DNA of 64,000 nt from a virus, in IMG/VR virus record IMGVR_UViG_3300042544_003680, positions 41,926-105,925 of that record. One strand, 5' to 3'. Position numbers and translations under genes: made by a program. How positions within the stretch are numbered: the first letter of the stretch is position 1; every line of letters starts with the position of its first letter. Below the pieces are notes generated by a model that searched no databases, was not told the origin of the DNA, and was given only the letters and a program-made list of their open reading frames with translations. This document shows, one piece after another, positions 37,262 through 46,023 of this stretch.

Positions 37262-38968
37262 TCAAACTTTTACTTCAATCAAATTCAAGATTTGTTGATT
37301 CATTGCTGCATCAAACAATTGCCGGGGAGTTTCAATTTCATGACCATTCAAGAATGAAATAATAGACGGACTATAACCAGAGAAATAGTACGATCCTTTT
37401 TCCTTTGCAGTAGTTTCGAATTTTGTTTTTACATTTCCATAATAACTATTTGGAATATTCCACAATACAATTTGGAAAGAATTTGCAAAATCTTCACTAA
37501 AACCACCACTCAATAGTTTCTTTCGAGCAGTTTGAACATTTGTTTCATTTAGTTGACTTGGATTGAATTCGCCATCACTAATGCAAAGAATTCCTTTTGG
37601 AAATTCACTTTCAGAGATTCCAGTTTTCTTCAAAGTTACAAACAAATCAATTACACCTTGGAAGTTGGTTGATCCAAGACATGATGAATCATCATTAAAC
37701 CATTTTTCAATTGGCGTTTGACCTTTCCAAGAATGCAATTTTGCATCAGAATTAAATTCAATCCAAGAATTTGCAAAACGACCTGATAGGAATTCTGAAA
37801 AATAAAGAGCAATTGATTTTGCAATATCATACGAACTAATTTTTGTTCCAATTGCATTTGATTCCATAGATCCTGAAGTATCCCGAACCACAATCCAATC
37901 AGTAGATTTATCATTTTTTTCACTCTTTGCTTTTTCTACCAGAGTAGAAAATTGCTTGTTAATTGTTTCACGAACATGCAAGTCCACGCTACTAAGATGA
38001 TCAGGAAGTGTTCCAAACAAATCATGTACAAATCCAGTATACTTCACATCTTTTGTTTCAGGAGATTTAATCCATGCACTATATTGATCCGTAAGATTTT
38101 GATTTTTAAGGAATTTACTCTTTACCAGCAAATTAAGTGCCCGACCATGAATTTGATCAAACTTAATTTCTGAGAATCGCTTTTGAGAAATAAGTTTTTG
38201 CCATTCATGAGCAGATCCACTAGTTTTCAACTGACGGTACAACTTATAATTATAAGAGGTCTGTTTACTTCCAAAAAGCAAACTGCAAATCCATTTTGCA
38301 ATCATGCAATTAGCTTGGCTTTCCACGCTCTTACATACACTGCGAGTCTTAACTTGTGGAAGATATTTCTTTACCAAGTTCACAGTGTTAGTGTTGTTCA
38401 ATCCAGAGAAAATCAGATCACCAAATTTCTTCCAATCCAATTTCTTATTTTCCCATCCATTATAAATGAGATCGGTTTGAAGCATAGTGAAAACATCATG
38501 CCAACTTCCAAGACTAATAAACAATACAATGTTGCTCCAAAAAGTTTCTGGACTTTTTGTACTCAACCAAATCATTCGCATAATACTTTCATGCTTCAAT
38601 TCGGAACCTTTTTGTGGTTCTTCTGTAACCGATCCATCAAACATGGACACTTTGCGAGGAATTGTACGAAGAAAATGCGCGAACTTTACGGTATTGAGCG
38701 GATCAAGTGCCCAAAGAGTTTCACAATCCTTTTCAATTTCAGCAAAAGAGCGAAGTTTTAGGTAATTACTCGTTTGACCAAATTGATCAACAAATGGGTC
38801 CAAAGTGCTTTTCAATTTAACAGCACCATTTTCGGAAAGAGTGTTATTCTGAATATTCAGTGCAGCATTAACAAATGCAGATGATGTAACGTTTTGAACC
38901 GGAGAGTTTTTCACGGATTTTTGCTTTTCGGGTGTTTGGAATAGTTGTGTTTTTTTAGTAGTGAACAT
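37262..38968 (-). CDS. DUF2828/TROVE-like protein with vWA domain (Ro-like), 568 aa
   Basis: The N-terminal two-thirds is helical-repeat sequence (MRMIWLSTKSPETFWSNIVL; YNYKLYRQLKTSGSAHEWQ; KIKFDQIHGRALNLLV-type spacing), as in DUF2828/TROVE proteins. The C-terminal third is a vWA domain with the MIDAS motif VRDTSGSMES and the later LGSTNFQG Thr. Ro60/Rsr proteins with this fold bind Y RNAs and damaged RNAs in bacteria and animals. A strong AAAGGAGA Shine-Dalgarno precedes the ATG, in contrast to many genes here. The RNA ligase gene lies immediately upstream in the same operon. Confidence 0.75.
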   Translation of the reverse strand: MFTTKKTQLFQTPEKQKSVKNSPVQNVTSSAFVNAALNIQNNTLSENGAVKLKSTLDPFVDQFGQTSNYLKLRSFAEIEKDCETLWALDPLNTVKFAHFLRTIPRKVSMFDGSVTEEPQKGSELKHESIMRMIWLSTKSPETFWSNIVLFISLGSWHDVFTMLQTDLIYNGWENKKLDWKKFGDLIFSGLNNTNTVNLVKKYLPQVKTRSVCKSVESQANCMIAKWICSLLFGSKQTSYNYKLYRQLKTSGSAHEWQKLISQKRFSEIKFDQIHGRALNLLVKSKFLKNQNLTDQYSAWIKSPETKDVKYTGFVHDLFGTLPDHLSSVDLHVRETINKQFSTLVEKAKSEKNDKSTDWIVVRDTSGSMESNAIGTKISSYDIAKSIALYFSEFLSGRFANSWIEFNSDAKLHSWKGQTPIEKWFNDDSSCLGSTNFQGVIDLFVTLKKTGISESEFPKGILCISDGEFNPSQLNETNVQTARKKLLSGGFSEDFANSFQIVLWNIPNSYYGNVKTKFETTAKEKGSYYFSGYSPSIISFLNGHEIETPRQLFDAAMNQQILNLIEVKV

Positions 38969-39000
38969 AATTTTTATCTCCTTTGAGGGGGTAACTTACA

Positions 39001-39648
39001 TTAGATTTGCGGACAGTCAAGAAGGTTTTTACAAATTTCTTCAGTCATCCAATGTGAACTTGTTTGTACATGATTTTTTCTGACAAATTTTATAACTTTT
39101 TTAGAAAATTCGTTTTCATGGAAACAGTTTCGACTTCTAACTACATAACCTTCATCTTTAGAAAAATCTAAAGTTTTTTGCATTTCTAGATGAAATTCTT
39201 CGGGTGATTTTTTCCATTGACCAGTGAATAAAACTGGAACAGTTTTAAGATTTAATAATTCACAATATTCAATTGTATCATCCCAGCTTAAACAAACATC
39301 ATCTTCCCAAATACTAAATACCAAAAAATAACTTTCTAGATTTTCGTAGAAAATACTATGTTTTGCATATAAATTTTCTCCGCAAATCCTGAAATTCTCA
39401 GGAATGTGATGTTTTATTTCTGAATGAAATTTCTTGACGTAATCTCTTGAGGGATGATGCTTACTATCAATGCTTCTAGCATGAATATTATCATTATACA
39501 TTGTGGTATTTTCCCCATCCATCTTTTTAGTAACCACGATTTCATCCTTGAATACACTTAAATCGTGTTGAACTTTATCATCACTGGTTACTCCTTCTGA
39601 AAATGGAAAATGAAAAGTCCGTGGATACTTTTTATACTTCTGGTTCAT
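39001..39648 (-). CDS. RNA ligase (Rnl family), 215 aa
   Basis: Nucleotidyltransferase motif I is KKMDGENTTMY (Lys-x-Asp-Gly, the AMP-accepting lysine). Next come HARSIDSKHHPSRDYVKKFH (motif Ia/III region), FRICGENLYAKHSI (motif III), SYFLVFSIWED (motif IIIa), DEGYVVRS (motif IV) and FSKKVIKFVRKNH (motif V, KhxK-like). A compact ligase core without extra domains. It seals RNA nicks or repairs cleaved tRNAs. Overlaps by 17 bases a DSP-type phosphatase gene. Confidence 0.88.
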   Translation of the reverse strand: MNQKYKKYPRTFHFPFSEGVTSDDKVQHDLSVFKDEIVVTKKMDGENTTMYNDNIHARSIDSKHHPSRDYVKKFHSEIKHHIPENFRICGENLYAKHSIFYENLESYFLVFSIWEDDVCLSWDDTIEYCELLNLKTVPVLFTGQWKKSPEEFHLEMQKTLDFSKDEGYVVRSRNCFHENEFSKKVIKFVRKNHVQTSSHWMTEEICKNLLDCPQI

Positions 39649-40075
39649 TTTTTGAAAGATAATATGAAATCATTTTATTGTATAATAAAAAATTAGGAAC
39701 AGCTTTTCGTTTACCATTTTCGGTCCACTTATAAGCTAATGCATAACTACAGAATTGGGCAATTGCACCACTGCGGCTAACTCCTGCTGCACAATTTACC
39801 AAAATATCTTTGTCTTTATGTTCTAAAATAAAATCAACGATTTTTCTGGCATCTTCATCACTCGGAGGATGGAAAATTTCTCCATCGAATTCAATTGGTT
39901 GAACTACATCCCAAAAATCCAAATGCAAATGAGGAATTTCTGACAAACTCTCATTTACAACTTTACTGTTTTCCTCGCCGGGTTCTCCAATACTAATCCA
40001 AATTGCACTATCTTTAGATAATTTCTGATTGTATTCTCTGATATTTTTTCTGGAAAAATTAGTAACGGTTTTCAT
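39632..40075 (-). CDS. Dual-specificity phosphatase-like protein, 147 aa
   Basis: P-loop VNCAAGVSRSGAIAQ (Cys-x5-Arg) and preceding IPHLHLDFWDVVQP strand; close paralogue of 8581-9039. Its gene overlaps an RNA ligase gene, so an RNA 5'-phosphatase role (as in PIR1/BVP of the same family) is a reasonable guess beside protein phosphatase activity. Coupled by ATGA overlap to the next upstream gene. Confidence 0.8.
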   Translation of the reverse strand: MKTVTNFSRKNIREYNQKLSKDSAIWISIGEPGEENSKVVNESLSEIPHLHLDFWDVVQPIEFDGEIFHPPSDEDARKIVDFILEHKDKDILVNCAAGVSRSGAIAQFCSYALAYKWTENGKRKAVPNFLLYNKMISYYLSKNEPEV

Positions 40076-40566
40076 GTTAATCTCAGTTTTTCAAATATAA
40101 AATCTGTTCCAGATTTAATTTTAGCAATTAATTCTATTTGTTTTTCTTTAGATGAATTGTCTTCCAGAACTTCTGTTTCAATTACGCAATCTTCTACAAT
40201 TTTTGTAAAAAAACCAAATTTAGATTTTTTTGTTCGATTTATTACATGTGTACGAGTACGAATTACTAAATGAGGAATTGGATATTCCAGAATTGGAATG
40301 CTTTCAATAGACAGTGAGAGCAAATACGTGTTATTTCGATATTTACATCCGGGGCAACCTGTTCTATAATATGGAAAATAATGAACTGTACGATTTAAAC
40401 AATTGTGATTTAGCGAAATTTTAGCATAGCACTTTGCACAAACTGCAAATGTTCTCCATTCTTTAGATTCGATTATCAACTCTGGATTTTTCTTAAAATA
40501 ATCCAAACGAAGATTATCCATTTCAATTAATGATTTGTATTTGTCAATAGTAGGTTCATTATTCAT
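40072..40566 (-). CDS. Hypothetical Cys-rich protein, 164 aa (paralogue of 41731-42240)
   Basis: Shares with the 169-aa protein at 41731 the opening IEKYKSLIELDNxRLxYxKKNPELIIES, a CAxCYxxIxLxHxCL zinc-like block, a CPxCKYR pair and LVIRxRxHVI. Two Cys pairs plus a His suggest a zinc-bound fold. Function unknown. Confidence 0.65.
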   Translation of the reverse strand: MNNEPTIDKYKSLIEMDNLRLDYFKKNPELIIESKEWRTFAVCAKCYAKISLNHNCLNRTVHYFPYYRTGCPGCKYRNNTYLLSLSIESIPILEYPIPHLVIRTRTHVINRTKKSKFGFFTKIVEDCVIETEVLEDNSSKEKQIELIAKIKSGTDFIFEKLRLT

Positions 40567-41329
40567 TATTTTCGACTTTTCCGTCTGGGTTTGTAATTTT
40601 TGCGTTTTGATTAACCTTAAATGGCAATCTTACGTTTTTATAAGAATTTTTCTTTTCTACAATTAACACACCTTTACTCACATTCCATGCAGTGTCAACA
40701 CCTATAAAAGAGTTATCTCCACAAAATGCAGTAGTGTTGGAATCTGCCCATGAACTCTCATGAACTCTTACACCAGTAATGCCTCCATAAACTAGGTTTT
40801 TCTCCACTACTGCATTTTCTGCTTGGTTGAGTTGCACACTTTTATCCCCATTTTTACTATTTAAAAATTCGCAATCACTTACTGAAAAATTTATTGCTTT
40901 TCGAGACGTTGCTACTGCATCTTCTCCAATATTCAAAAATGTTACCTTTTCTATTCCACTATTTTTGGCCGCAAAAGTGGCCGCATTTTTGTTATTTCTT
41001 ATAAAGCCATTCTTTATTACAAATGGTATGTTTGCTCTGAATAATGGTTCTTGACTTTCGTTTTGACTACCGTCTCCTTTTTGTTTTTCTCCATCAATAA
41101 TACCACCATTTAAATCAAGAATAGTAATTTCTTCGTCTTTGAGAATTGTTGCATTTAATTGTTTTTGAACATTTTTCAAATCATTTGCAGAATTTATACT
41201 CCAGTTATTTAGTGGATAAAAAACTTTTGCCGTTTTTGATGGTGTTCGATGTTTTGGAACATTTGGTAAAGGTTTAACTGATGCACATGATGAAATGAAT
41301 AGTAAAGAGAATAAGAAGATTTTATACAT
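40559..41329 (-). CDS. Lipoprotein with right-handed beta-helix (pectate lyase-like), 256 aa
   Basis: Lipoprotein signal peptide: MYKIFLFSLLF followed by lipobox ISSC at about residue 15. The body has the short-strand repeats of a parallel beta-helix (ILDLNGGIIDGE, FVIKNGFIRNNKN, IEKVTFLNIGEDAV, NFSVSDCEFLNSKNG), as in family 3 pectate lyases. An outer-membrane-anchored polysaccharide-binding or lyase protein made by a phage would act on capsule or slime from inside the infected cell; alternatively it alters the cell surface. Catalytic residues were not identified. Confidence 0.72.
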   Translation of the reverse strand: MYKIFLFSLLFISSCASVKPLPNVPKHRTPSKTAKVFYPLNNWSINSANDLKNVQKQLNATILKDEEITILDLNGGIIDGEKQKGDGSQNESQEPLFRANIPFVIKNGFIRNNKNAATFAAKNSGIEKVTFLNIGEDAVATSRKAINFSVSDCEFLNSKNGDKSVQLNQAENAVVEKNLVYGGITGVRVHESSWADSNTTAFCGDNSFIGVDTAWNVSKGVLIVEKKNSYKNVRLPFKVNQNAKITNPDGKVENNE

Positions 41330-41337
41330 GCAGATAT

Positions 41338-41616
41338 TTACTTCTGCAATTCTTCATTTTCTTCATTTTTCATTTCATTATAAGATTCTAGAATAGAAAA
41401 CAAAAGTTTACTGTCTTTCTCAAACTCTGCCCGAAAAACAATTAACATATTATTTCTAAAATGTGATGTTGGCAGAGTTGTTAACCATTTTACATAATCA
41501 TCTACTTTAACTGTTTGATTTTTCTGTTTTTCAATTTCTAATTGATATGCAAAAAACCATACAGTACATGCCAAAATTACATTCATTATACCAGTGATTA
41601 TCGGTAGATGTTTCAT
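41338..41616 (-). CDS. Single-pass membrane protein, 92 aa
   Basis: N-terminal hydrophobic segment (ITGIMNVILACTVWFFAY), followed by a charged domain ending NEENEELQK. Probably anchored in the inner membrane. Unknown function. Confidence 0.6.
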   Translation of the reverse strand: MKHLPIITGIMNVILACTVWFFAYQLEIEKQKNQTVKVDDYVKWLTTLPTSHFRNNMLIVFRAEFEKDSKLLFSILESYNEMKNEENEELQK

Positions 41617-41620
41617 ATAG

Positions 41621-41734
41621 TTAACAAATATATTTTTGATTTAAGTGCTTGTTCATTTTAGGACTATGCCTAGAATAATCTGGAACTGTGATTACTATAA
41701 AAAATAGTGTGATAATTGTGATAATAATTTTCAT
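41621..41734 (-). CDS. Small membrane peptide, 37 aa (candidate)
   Basis: ATG at 41734 overlaps the stop of the upstream gene. The product begins MKIIITIITLFFIVITVP, a single hydrophobic helix, and has a short basic tail. Fills a gap between two genes in a densely packed operon; translation is unproven. Confidence 0.4.
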   Translation of the reverse strand: MKIIITIITLFFIVITVPDYSRHSPKMNKHLNQKYIC

Positions 41735-42240
41735 AAGTTTAGTCCTAAGTCATATGCTAGATTGGATGCTACTAAATCTTTTTCCACGATTTCCATATTA
41801 GAATGATCCTCAATTATTTGAATTTCATCAAATTTGTTTATTGTGATTTCTAATATTTTACCAAAAAAATTCTGTCTGATATTTTTCTCTAAGATATGAG
41901 AACGACATCGTATAATTAAATAGGGAATTCTGAAAAAGATTGCAGTATCTTTATCTTTAACTTTTGAAGTATTGCGTAAATGTTTTGGATAACGATATTT
42001 GCAATTCGGGCATTTAGGAATTCTTTCCTTATATGAAGTATAACCTACATTTAAGGATGCAGGGCGGAGACAACTATGATCAAGTGCTATTCTGGAATAG
42101 CACATAGCACAAACTGCAACTGCTTCCCATGGAGTTGATTCTATAATCAATTCAGGATTCTTTTTATAATATTCCAGACGAATATTATCCAATTCAATGA
42201 GAGATTTATATTTTTCAATATCAGGAAGATTTTCGCTCAT
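41731..42240 (-). CDS. Hypothetical Cys-rich protein, 169 aa (paralogue of 40072-40566)
   Basis: See the paralogue for the shared pattern. Here the zinc-like residues are CAMCYSRIALDHSC and PNCKYRYP. The two copies are separated by a lipoprotein and two membrane protein genes, pointing to a segmental duplication. Confidence 0.65.
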   Translation of the reverse strand: MSENLPDIEKYKSLIELDNIRLEYYKKNPELIIESTPWEAVAVCAMCYSRIALDHSCLRPASLNVGYTSYKERIPKCPNCKYRYPKHLRNTSKVKDKDTAIFFRIPYLIIRCRSHILEKNIRQNFFGKILEITINKFDEIQIIEDHSNMEIVEKDLVASNLAYDLGLNL

Positions 42241-42248
42241 TTATATAG

Positions 42249-42947
42249 TTATTGGAAAGGTGGTTTAGTAGAATAGTATAGATAATCTTCATCAACATTT
42301 AAACATTTGAAAATTGTATCTTCGAATTTTTCAGTAAAACTAAGATGATAATGACCAAAAATCCAATCCGCAGGTTTGGTTTTTTGATAAAGTTTGTCTG
42401 CTTCTTCGGATTCTTCGATTAAATCTCTCAACAAGTTTATATCTTGATCAATATGATATTGAATGTCTTTGTATCCTTTTTTACAATTACAACTTCTTGG
42501 TTTAATATGTGTTACAACTAAATCATAATTGATGTATTCATAATTTGGATCAAATTTGAACTTTTCGTCCTTCCAATAATCTTCTCCTTCTGTTCGCTTA
42601 TACCGATCAACGCTTATACCGCCACCAACTAGTAAAATCTTTTTCCCTAGCAGATTGAGTTCGGTATAATCTGGAAGAAAGAGTATATTGGAAAACCCAT
42701 AAGGATGATGAGTTTTTAGAAAACGATTCGGATTATCATGATTGCCCCTTATTACATAAAGGAAACAATTCTTTTTTTCCAATGCTTTTTGAAGAGATTC
42801 CAGATAGTAACTTTCAATACGATCTTCATCCACTACTCCAAAATCTCCAACATGAATAATATAAGAATTTTCGTGATTTTGGCGAATGCGATTACTCATT
42901 CTACTCCAAAAACCATGTGTATCACCGTATAGAACAATGTTATTCAT
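42249..42947 (-). CDS. Calcineurin-like metallophosphoesterase, 232 aa
   Basis: All five metal motifs are visible: YGDTHGF (Asp-x-His), HVGDFGVVDE, VIRGNHDNPNRF (GNHD), VVTHIKP and IFGHYHLSF (Gly-His-x-His). The fold covers protein phosphatases, diadenosine-tetraphosphatases and nucleases; the substrate is unknown. Cytoplasmic; no signal peptide. Confidence 0.88.
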   Translation of the reverse strand: MNNIVLYGDTHGFWSRMSNRIRQNHENSYIIHVGDFGVVDEDRIESYYLESLQKALEKKNCFLYVIRGNHDNPNRFLKTHHPYGFSNILFLPDYTELNLLGKKILLVGGGISVDRYKRTEGEDYWKDEKFKFDPNYEYINYDLVVTHIKPRSCNCKKGYKDIQYHIDQDINLLRDLIEESEEADKLYQKTKPADWIFGHYHLSFTEKFEDTIFKCLNVDEDYLYYSTKPPFQ

Positions 42948-43269
42948 TTTTTATAATAATATAGAATGCAGCACCATCATTTTGTGATATTATCGTAGCC
43001 AAATTAAAATACTGCTGACAACGGCTTTTTACAAGTTCTGCCAAATGAAGATTATTGACTAGTAGTGGTGTCTCAATTCTTAGATCAATATTAATGGTCT
43101 GGTATGGATCATCAATATAATTCTTTAAAAGGGAGTGTAATTCATTAATAATTTTTTCGAATGTAGTATTAACTATAAGTTCTTCCCGCTCTTTTTTAGA
43201 TTGAAGATATTTATCCAGCAAGATTTTTGTATCAGCAATCTTGTCTGCAATTGTTTTACTTTTATTCAT
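42940..43269 (-). CDS. Hypothetical protein, 109 aa
   Basis: Helical N-terminus (ADKIADTKILLDKYLQSKKE), then a mixed domain. Overlaps both neighbours by a few bases. Not recognised. Confidence 0.55.
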   Translation of the reverse strand: MNKSKTIADKIADTKILLDKYLQSKKEREELIVNTTFEKIINELHSLLKNYIDDPYQTINIDLRIETPLLVNNLHLAELVKSRCQQYFNLATIISQNDGAAFYIIIKNE

Positions 43270-43624
43270 TAATGTATTTAATTAGGTTAGTCAAATGCTT
43301 ATGAATTTCTGCATAATTTCCTTCATACGGAGAATACGTTTTCAATTTACCAAAAAGCTCATCATAGATTGCATCTCGGATTATTTGAATTTTTCGTTTT
43401 GCAAATTCAATTGCATAACTTTCTTCCAAAGAATATTGGTGAGATCCAATAACAATTTTCGGTTCTTCTGATTCAGTGTTCATATGTTTTTCTGAAAATT
43501 CATATTGACTGGAATATTCCCCGCAATCATTACAAATATATTGCAGTTGTGGAGGATTAGACAACAACAAAACTTGAAATTCTGATGGAGACAACGAAGT
43601 GCTATTGCAATGTGGACATTTCAT
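43262..43624 (-). CDS. Zinc-ribbon protein, 120 aa
   Basis: MKCPHCNSTSLSPSEF and YICNDCGEYSSQY give two CxxC pairs 25 residues apart, a classic zinc ribbon. A helical C-terminal half follows. Coupled by ATGA overlap to the nucleotidyltransferase gene. Confidence 0.65.
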   Translation of the reverse strand: MKCPHCNSTSLSPSEFQVLLLSNPPQLQYICNDCGEYSSQYEFSEKHMNTESEEPKIVIGSHQYSLEESYAIEFAKRKIQIIRDAIYDELFGKLKTYSPYEGNYAEIHKHLTNLIKYINE

Positions 43625-44643
43625 AGATTTGAGTATGCTTTCTGGATTATATCACTAATTTCGGAACTCGTCAAGGTTAAAAGACTGTCTCTTGAATATT
43701 CTTTACGAATGTTATTCATTAATTTTCCAATTTGTATTCCTGAAATTTCCTGAAATTTCTCCATAATCAAACGACCATTAAATTTTTCATTAATTATTTT
43801 AGTTTTCTGATATTCAAAACGATAATCATTTATTGCTTCTTTTAGAAAAGGGAATTTTTCTTGGAAAATCAATGAATAATTCTCTTTAGAAAGAAATGTT
43901 TTTTTGGGAGAAAATCCTTTATCTGCGATATATTCCACAAATCGCATATACATTCCTCGTTTCTTATTTCTAACCCGATTAATATGATTAAGATTTTCCA
44001 ATGCAAAAAGTGAAGGATCAAAATAATCACCACTAATTACAAATTGAAATGCATCTTCTTCTGTATCAAAACCACTTTTCCAAACATTATAATCAAATCC
44101 TCCTAATTGCAAGATATCTTCTTGATTTTTGGAAATTATGAATTTTTCATAAATGTGATCATTATCAGTCCAATTGATGTTATTATCGAACAATCCCTGA
44201 CGAATCCAGAAAGATAATCCGGAGTGTCCAAAGTGCAGTCCCATTTTATGAAATATTCTACCAATTAGCATACTCGTATCATTCCAAGAACAATAATTAA
44301 TTGAAGTCTGAAAGTTTTGTTCCTCGACAAATGTTACATCAATTTGAAATTCATTATACGGAAATGAAATCACATTAGTGTTAATTTTTGGCGCATACCC
44401 AAATTCTTTCTCTATATATTTTGGAAATGTCATGTTTTTCCAAAGTTTGTTCTCAGACAAATCGGAACAAATCATATCTAAATCCCCATGTGACTCCTTA
44501 TTTCTTATTGAAAATGGAATGCCAATTAAACATTTTCCATCGGTACTGAACTTTTTCAGTAGAAAATGTGATGCTGATTCATATTGCTCAGAATTAAGTC
44601 TTTTATCAGGTAAATCCCAATGTTTTAATAAATTTCCTCCCAT
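43621..44643 (-). CDS. Nucleotidyltransferase superfamily protein, 340 aa
   Basis: Pol-beta-type core: GIPFSIRNKESHGDLDMIC (Gly...Asp-x-Asp) and a third acidic residue in FQIDVTFVEE. The rest is helical with an Arg/Lys-rich C-terminus. Could transfer nucleotides to RNA, protein or antibiotics-like substrates; some family members act in toxin-antitoxin or abortive systems. Start set at the ATG at 44643, since the promoter at 44649-44676 lies inside the longer frame. Confidence 0.7.
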   Translation of the reverse strand: MGGNLLKHWDLPDKRLNSEQYESASHFLLKKFSTDGKCLIGIPFSIRNKESHGDLDMICSDLSENKLWKNMTFPKYIEKEFGYAPKINTNVISFPYNEFQIDVTFVEEQNFQTSINYCSWNDTSMLIGRIFHKMGLHFGHSGLSFWIRQGLFDNNINWTDNDHIYEKFIISKNQEDILQLGGFDYNVWKSGFDTEEDAFQFVISGDYFDPSLFALENLNHINRVRNKKRGMYMRFVEYIADKGFSPKKTFLSKENYSLIFQEKFPFLKEAINDYRFEYQKTKIINEKFNGRLIMEKFQEISGIQIGKLMNNIRKEYSRDSLLTLTSSEISDIIQKAYSNL

Positions 44644-44648
44644 GACAG

Positions 44649-44676
44649 AAATTACCATAATGTGCCTAAATGTCAA
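44649..44676 (-). promoter_or_regulatory. Sigma70-type promoter, leaderless geometry
   Basis: Minus strand TTGACA (44671-44676), 16-bp spacer, TAATTT (44649-44654) preceded by TGG. ATG at 44643 is 5 bp on. A second TTGACA on the + strand (44686-44691) forms an inverted repeat with it. Confidence 0.75.
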
Positions 44677-44710
44677 CTGGAAATGTTGACATATTTTATT
44701 AAGTAAATAC

Positions 44711-45682
44711 ATGAGTAATGATATTGAACCTACATTCTGGTCAAAAGAAAAAATTGAAAAAATTGAAAAGTTAATTGATGAAAATAAAACCGCTTCGGAA
44801 ATATCCCGAATAACTCAAATTGATAGGAAGAGAATCATCAGATTTTGCAAAAAACAGAATCTTTCTTTGTTCAAAGGCAAAACAATTTTAACAAAAGAGC
44901 AAGAAAATATGATTAAATATTTTATATCAGAAGGACGCACCTTAAATGAAATATCAAAATTATTAAATTTAAAAGAAAGAACATTAAGTCATTTTTGTAC
45001 AAAAAACGAAATTTATATAAATGTTCGTCACGATAATGATCATTGGTCAGAAGAAGAAATTGAAAAGTTGAAAAATTTTGACAAGGAAAAGAAAGGAATA
45101 AGAGATATTGCTAGATTATTGAGAAAACGTACTAAAGCAATTACTAAAAAATTATTTGAATTAGGTCTTATTCGTGAACTTTCGAGAAAAAATATGATAA
45201 ACAAATATCTTCGAAGTTTGGGTGAAAGACATTGCTGGGAATGTAATACCACTCAATCAATAGAAGATTTCTATTTAGATAAAAAAAGAATGGGGAAAAG
45301 ATGTAAAAAGTGTATGATTCTCAAAAGTAAATTGCGGCATGATGTATTGAACAAAGATAATTATAAAAATCTTCTGTTTAAAAGGTTGAATGATTCCCGA
45401 TTTCGTGCTAAAACTATAAAAAAAGATTTTAATTTGACATTTGAATATCTATTGGATTTATATGATAGTCAAAAAGGTCTTTGTTTTTATACACAAAAAC
45501 CATTAATTGGAAAAATAAATGATAAAATGTCTATTTCTATCGACCGTATAGATTCTTTGAAAGGTTATACCGTCGATAATGTGGTTTTATGTGGAAAAAT
45601 TATCAATTCTATGAAATCAGATATGCCAATTGACGATTTCTTTGAAATAATCAAAAGTATAAATGATAATCGTGGTAAATAA
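44711..45682 (+). CDS. Homing-type endonuclease with HTH repeats and HNH-like core, 323 aa
   Basis: The N-terminal half has three helix-turn-helix-like repeats (KTASEISRITQIDRKRIIRF; RTLNEISKLLNLKERTLSHF; KGIRDIARLLRKRTKAITKK), a likely DNA-reading region. Then a zinc pair (CWECNTTQ, CKKCM) and the nuclease core GLCFYTQKPL, SISIDRIDSLKGYTVDNVVL, NSMKSDM, a phage HNH/His-Me finger variant. It is the only + strand gene in a 21-kb minus-strand block, which fits recent insertion. Confidence 0.85.
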   Translation: MSNDIEPTFWSKEKIEKIEKLIDENKTASEISRITQIDRKRIIRFCKKQNLSLFKGKTILTKEQENMIKYFISEGRTLNEISKLLNLKERTLSHFCTKNEIYINVRHDNDHWSEEEIEKLKNFDKEKKGIRDIARLLRKRTKAITKKLFELGLIRELSRKNMINKYLRSLGERHCWECNTTQSIEDFYLDKKRMGKRCKKCMILKSKLRHDVLNKDNYKNLLFKRLNDSRFRAKTIKKDFNLTFEYLLDLYDSQKGLCFYTQKPLIGKINDKMSISIDRIDSLKGYTVDNVVLCGKIINSMKSDMPIDDFFEIIKSINDNRGK

Positions 45683-45688
45683 TATAAT

Positions 45689-46021
45689 TTATTCAAGTTC
45701 TTTAAATTCAATCAATTCCCAAAGTTTTTTCATAAAATCTTTTTCTCTTTGTTCGCGTTCTTCAATTGTAAATTTGTTAGTATAAACTCTATTCCAAAAA
45801 TTTGTCCCTAATTCATAACCGTATTTGTATGCATTTTCTAATTCTGAAAAATGTAGTCGGATTGCTGCTTTTGCATGATTCACCGCTTTCCACGAACTTT
45901 TGCCACTGCTTGTTACAATATTTTTACCTTTGAAGCGAGCAACAAAGGTACGGACTCTTTTTTCAGTTTGATCGGACATCATTTTGTCCAATGCATTTTC
46001 TAGTTCATTTAGATTTTCCAT
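45689..46021 (-). CDS. Hypothetical protein, 110 aa
   Basis: Contains VRTFVARFKGKNIVTSSGKSSWKAVNHAKAAIRLHF, a basic, helical segment found in small phage proteins of unknown role. Acidic C-terminus. Followed at 2 bases by the next gene. Confidence 0.58.
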   Translation of the reverse strand: MENLNELENALDKMMSDQTEKRVRTFVARFKGKNIVTSSGKSSWKAVNHAKAAIRLHFSELENAYKYGYELGTNFWNRVYTNKFTIEEREQREKDFMKKLWELIEFKELE

Positions 46022-46023
46022 AT

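Noticed and set aside
38183-38761. Plus-strand 192-aa ORF opposite the Ro-like gene
   Set aside because: Long but antisense to a gene with clear vWA motifs and a strong ribosome-binding site; product shows no domain.
44686-44713. Promoter for the 44711 endonuclease gene on the + strand
   Set aside because: TTGACA is present, but with a 16-bp spacer the -10 would be TACATG overlapping the start codon; weak compared with the other sites.
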